From: Ancylostoma caninum
Lineage: Eukaryota; Nematoda; Chromadorea; Rhabditida; Ancylostomatidae
Assembly: GCA_037903475.1 (NCBI GenBank)
Contig: JBAJFG010000544.1
Span: forward strand, 403,222-467,221
DNA: 64,000 bases
Direction of reading: 5' to 3'
In this document: in pieces, positions 58,895 through 64,000 of the stretch
How the letters are laid out: each line of letters begins with the position of its first letter
Numbering within the stretch: the first letter of the stretch is position 1
Translations under genes and position numbers: made by a program
Notes under the pieces: generated by a model
Told to the model about the DNA's origin: nothing
What the model saw: the letters and a program-made list of their open reading frames with translations, nothing else
Database searches by the model: none

Positions 58895-60141
58895 TCAGGT
58901 TGTTGCGAAATTAATTGCCGAAATGGACCCTTCAGTTCAAAGTGTTGTAACTCGGCTCAAACCCCACCTTTTTCATCAATTTAGCAACCATTCAATTAAG
59001 TAGATCCTCCTTGACAATACAGTGCAAATTGCACACCTCCACAACAAAAAGTGAGATCACAAGAATTCGCAAACTTTTGGAAGGTAGTTTCACCATGCTT
59101 CAGACAGCAATCTGCTGCTATCGTACGATTGCGTCTGGAGCTCGGAAAAATGAGATTCAGTAGGGTAATGTTCTGAGGAGTGAAAGCATCGAGTGAGAAC
59201 CTCGATGCCTCACTGCATCAATTTTTCCTGGATGAATTTTGGAATGTAAGGGTCAACGTTACCCTAGAGCAGGGGAAAACCAGCTTTTGTTCACCACTGA
59301 CGTCAATTCGAAATTGCAATGCTCGGTCTCTGCTCTCAATTTTGGCTGTGTTGGAGGAGGCTGCAGTGCATCACACCTTTACGGCACCACCAAAATCCCA
59401 ACGCAACCTCCCTAGTGTGATCATCTGGTTCAGGAAAACATAGAGATGGAAAGAAGTGACACAGATTCACCATTCCTTTTATAGTACTGGAATCAAGCTC
59501 CATTTGTAGCTATTTTACTGTCTAGAAGTTGGTAGATTTCGAGGCGAAAAATCAAATTAGAAAAGATTTCACCGCGGGTGAGACGCAGGGCATCTGTCAG
59601 ATCGTGGGGTGTTCACTTCCGCACCTTTGCTTTCATGTCGATTGAAGTAAAATGTTTTGAAACTATGCTGCAGTGAGCATCCATCCCTGCACTCAACGTT
59701 CAAGTGGTTGGACCAGGTTTAGGTTCCTCAACTGTCCTCAACGCTTGATCGTAAGGGAACAACCTACGGTTACAACCATGGTTGCCTTGGCGATCAAAAT
59801 CGACGGAAGAAAAGTTAGCTATCCAATAGTTGATTGCCCATTGAGAAGATGATTCCAAGACAAAACAAATGCAAGACTATCGCATACCTCTGGCAAAGTG
59901 TGTTCGAGTTTTATGTCAATAACCAAAATCAGCTAGAAATCCCGTCGACTCATCACTTGTTCGCGGCTTCATAAAAATCTTCAGGAAAGAGCTAGCCAGG
60001 ACTTCCAAATAGCATTCGAAAGAGGAAGAAAAGCGCTACTAGCAGATAACATAAGCTGGGCTAGAGTTGCTTAAATTGGGCAGAAGAGAGGAGTTTAGTA
60101 GAGCATACTCCGAAACGGCAATTACTTACGCAACAACCTGA
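58895..60141. mobile_element. Mariner-like element, 1247 bp, no intact transposase
   Basis: TCAGGTTGTTGCG at the left and CGCAACAACCTGA at the right are exact inverted ends. The similarity runs on for about 29 bases (AATTAATTGCCG against AAGTAATTGCCG). TA flanks both (58893-58894 and 60142-60143). End sequence, length and TA target all fit mariner. I could not find the transposase D,D34D motifs in any frame, so the interior is decayed or replaced. Confidence 0.7.
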
Positions 60142-60143
60142 TA

Positions 60144-63100
60144 CTATAACGCCATTCATTGGAGTCACAGTGTACATGTGCATACATATACCCCTGCGAG
60201 AATGGAGTTACAGTACAAAATGAGTACGAAAATCCTGATGAGCACATGTGGAATTACTCTGCTAGGCAATTTTGATTTTGGTGTTTTGAGGCAGAAAAAC
60301 TGGCACCGTGCCGAATTCTCGACTACCTAATCTAGTTTACAAAGTACGCAGATCGCCACATTTCTACGAGTGGACGAGTTCTCACGTACTTTCAGTAATT
60401 CCAAGGATTTTTCAATTCAAATTTAAGCGGATTTCATAATAGTATACGCAATTCCGGAGCTTTTCTGCGAACTAACCCGTGCATTCGAAAACAGAAAACT
60501 GAGGAACGTGGCGAATTATGTGACTCAACGAAATATCGCAAAAACGAAAAGCGAATCAACTTAAGGAGCAAGATGTCTCTTCTCACCTGATGTTTCGAAA
60601 ATTTTGCGAAGGTACGACACCTATTCGAGTGCTTTTTGTGGAAGTAGGTTTACAAAAGATGACAGGAAAGTTGAGAAATAGACATTGAGAAGTAAAGAGG
60701 AAATAAAAGCTCGTCTACAAAGCAAAAAAAAAATGAAAATGCTGATAGTCTGGCTACGCTAGTAATGAATATGAATATGTGAATTAGGGTTGCGCTGCAA
60801 ATCGCCTTGAAAAACAACCGTCTACGAAAACAGGAAGGGATATTGTGAATAACAATTACTCCGAAATAGATACCACAGTAGCAAACTCAAACTTGTAAAT
60901 AATAAAGCAGAAGAAGCATCGTGGTCCTATAACTCTGCACAGGCTTCATTTATGACACTAGTACTACAACGAGCGTAGGTGAAACTAGGTTTATTGTGCT
61001 CATATAAAGTACGCGACGCGACCGCGCTGCGCCTGCTGGAATATGTGCAATTTTCCACGAAGATTCACTCTCTTCTTGAGCATGGTGGTGTGGCGGCTGA
61101 ATCACACTACTATACGTAGTATCGCAGTAAGCGCTGGAAAGATGATGAAGCGCTCTGGGGAATGGAAAAAAATATTGGATAGGATGAGAACTATCCAAGA
61201 GCCATTTTTCTACAATAATTTGTGTTTTTTCTCCAGCTACAATTTCCATCACGGTCGCGATTCCAACATGCGGCGCGGTCGCGCAGCATTTTTCTCAGTT
61301 CGTATTGAAATGATTTCATGAACGCTCAGAATCATTCAGAGAACAACGTGCTTTCAAAAAAAAAGACCAAGGAAAGAGATAGATGTCAAATGAAAGGACG
61401 AGTCAATGCACATATAAACAATAAACAATAGTAATTTGGGTAAATGTGTCGGGAATGCCATGTTAACCAACGATCCACCGAGATAAATGACAAAGTATAG
61501 CTGAGCCAATCTTCGACGACAACATGTGTGGAAATTGCGACAGTGATTAGTTGCCCACTCATCACTCATCAACTGTGTAACATTGGTTCTTACAAGTTGT
61601 TCGACTGAAGGCTAGTTAGCAGCACTTCGCGGGATGCGACGACCATCTCCAAGGAAATGGATAACCGTTATTTAGGATACGCGATGTACATGAAGGATCG
61701 CATCAGTTGAACAGTATATTCCTCCACGGAAAGCAATACGAAGGCGTAGCAATGGAGCACGGCGATTTTCATTAGCTTAGCTCACCCCGACAATCCTTGA
61801 ACCCTGCAGAAATTTTGCCTACTCCTACAATTTTTTGTTTACTCCACGAACTCAACAAGGCAGGATGTTTTAGAAGACCCAAGCGAACGGAAATGCCCAA
61901 ATTGACCCTTTTCACCGCGGCAAGAGTGCCTTTAGAACGGAAAAGCAAACACAAAGAGCGTCAATAGAAAAATAGTTCAGAGCCAAGCTAAAGTGTATGC
62001 TGCGGAGAAGATTCCAGAAATACAATGATTACTGGCTCCTACCCTACTTATGCATCGAATCACACTTTTCCTCACCTGTGGTGGCAGTATTGCCAGTATA
62101 CTATCAAAGCTTCAACACTTCACATCCTCCCATTATCCGAACGTTGTTCTACGGCTACTAGAGACGCTTATAGGATTGTGGCTAAATTTTCTGCAAAATG
62201 AGTGCAGTCCCAACTGAAACACGATGATCGGCTAGAACTGCTTCAACTGTGCTTTTTGGAAGTACTTGTTGTGTTCTTTATAACATTTTCCTAGGAGATC
62301 CGTAGCTCATCTCACTAGCGAACAGTAGCTTCCTCAACGTCGAGGTTTTCGCGAGGCCTAACGAAGGTTTGTATTTTGGGCAAGGGTAACACCGAGACTG
62401 GGAGACTTGCAGCATCAGCACTTACAGATCACGAAGCTTACAAGGATTTGTCTTGAACTTGTCATTCTTTCTTGCTCAAGTTTGCCCAGTTCGTTGCAGT
62501 AGTTTGCGCTACTAGCAACTTCGTCAAAAATAGGGTTTCCTTGAAGTAGTGTGGATATTTGCCAATATCAGCCCCCAGATGCTTGACTTTGGAGTTTTCT
62601 GCTTCAAAACACAATATATAATCAAACCTAAGCTTGAAATCCACTTTGTCGCCACATGTTTGAGCTACTACTAGCCCTATCCCTTACACTGCATCAATCG
62701 ATATATGGATTACTTGGACAAAACCAGTAAACCTAAAGTTTTCCTCGATAGTAAGCATGTCATCTGAAAGATCTCTTTGAGATAAATCGAATGGTGACCA
62801 AATCGTCTGGATTGGTATAGTTCTACGAAAGTTACAACAAAGCGAAGGTGTGCGAAGGTGACTTCGCGGAGCGACCGCCGGTTTTCACGATCCCGTGAGC
62901 AGTATTGTACAAATGCATGGAAGTTATGGGAACGCCAAATTGAACATGAATGGTTTGAGAAAAGTATGTAGATAACATACATGTGGAGAAAGCACCAGGT
63001 TTCAAATCATGTGCAAGGCTCATGCATGAAAGGACTTAAAATAGTTTACTCTCCTATCATGTATTCATCTCCTATCATTTACTCAAATTAAAATAAAAGT

Positions 63101-63643
63101 AAAAATTAAAAGTGAGTAAAAAAGCGATAAATGAAAAGTTCCCATGCACACCGCTCCAAGAATCAGATCAGGGTACATTGCCTGGGGTCCGGGATGGTTT
63201 TGCGCGGGTTTCACGATCGAATGCGCTTGTAGGAGTGGTTTATAAAGAAGCTAGTGAAATAGAGGTAGTGGCGGACACAGAAAATGGGAAGGAGAGGAGT
63301 GCAAAAAAGTGTGTTTCCCACTTTAAAATAATGAAAATACTGACTTGAACATTAAAAAGCTGACAGCAAATATTAAAAAATGATAACAAAAAAAATATAA
63401 TAAGAAAACATTTAAGAACATAGTAATAAAAAAACTGAAAATGAACTTATAAAAGTTTTTCATTTATTCTATGAAGTGTTTTCGAAAATTCAGGGATCCA
63501 TTCTTGGATTGAGCGTCCTCCTCCTTGCTTCGGCCACTGAACGGAAGAGATGAGTTGACCTAACCCCTTAAAAAGCTGTCAACTACGAGGAGTCATTTTT
63601 ATTCAGTAAAGAGGAGATGTGGATTGCCTGGAATTGCTTATTC
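60144..63643. other. No confident gene; short GC-rich inverted words
   Basis: Only short frames occur, including minus 60-90 codon frames at 62462-62644 and 62710-62982 with no recognised motif. A GC-rich inverted pair with core GCGCGGTCGCG lies at about 61012-61040 and 61267-61290. Confidence 0.3.
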
Positions 63644-63645
63644 TA

Positions 63646-64000
63646 TCAGGTTGGCGTGAAATTAATTGCCGTTTTTAAGTATGCACAAGCAAACTATTCT
63701 CTCCTGTCGAATTTGACAATTTCAAGCAAGTTTCAATTTCAATTTCAATTTCAATTCGGTCAATTTCACGTAGCCATTCGCGGATAATTTTCTTCTCGCG
63801 GATTGAATCACTAGCGCGGCGTGTGTGCCATGAATGGGAAACGTGCGCGAAACTCGCGAAATCCTATAACGCCAGTGTTTCACCAGCGTCCGGTTTGCGT
63901 TTGTTCTGCGTCTTGGGCACGTGTGTGCCTATCTGTCATCATATGGCCTAAGGCGTGAGGGACGTACACATCCAGCATAAATTGTGTTTATTGCAGTCAA
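63646..64000 (+). mobile_element. End of a second mariner-like element, running off the window
   Basis: TCAGGTTGGCGTGAAATTAA followed by TTGCCG, preceded by TA (63644-63645), is close to the left end of the 58895 element. The opposite end is not in the window, so this is either a full element continuing past 64000 or a fragment. Confidence 0.5.
63731..63756 (+). repeat. TTTCAA microsatellite
   Basis: Four head-to-tail TTTCAA units and a partial one. Confidence 0.9.

Overview
The window looks like nuclear DNA of a nematode, most likely a strongylid such as a hookworm. This is inference from three things: an RTE-type non-LTR retrotransposon relic whose protein resembles nematode RTE elements, open segments flanked by nematode-like splice signals (pyrimidine tract plus CAG, then GTRAGT-like donors), and very dense short inverted-repeat DNA elements. 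There is no prokaryotic operon structure, and I see no rRNA gene, convincing tRNA gene, CRISPR array or organellar gene.

Layout. Positions 1-1330 hold a 1.2 kb element with compound inverted ends around a smaller foldback. Positions 3372-4951 are a TA-flanked foldback element whose arms each carry two copies of the terminal motif. Positions 10464-11411 hold two different small transposon families side by side, sharing a TTTAAA target. Positions 13.7-19.2 kb are repeat rich: tandem arrays, a 138 bp TATCCG element, a set of hairpins, a possible 5' coding exon and a 72 bp repeat that stays open in one frame. Positions 20.1-22.6 kb are a broken RTE retrotransposon on the minus strand, interrupted by an insertion with a perfect 52 bp inverted repeat and followed by a minisatellite.

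Positions 24-41 kb are lower in repeats. They contain a few single open segments with splice-like borders (26475-26732, 27340-27471 minus, 29518-29724, 33298-33453). None matches a family I recognise, and I cannot join them into gene models. Positions 41891-42989 are a nested inverted structure with a large TATG microsatellite. Positions 47807-49519 hold the only long intact reading frame, a 570-codon reverse transcriptase of CR1/Jockey type lacking its endonuclease. Positions 53304-55787 are a 2.48 kb near-perfect palindrome with TA target sites. Positions 58895-60141 have mariner-like ends, and a related end starts at 63646.

The window is best read as transposon-dominated intergenic or intronic DNA. 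Its most striking property is the number and size of foldback structures, with arms of 0.05 to 1.14 kb, any of which would form long double-stranded RNA if transcribed. No multi-gene pathway can be supported.
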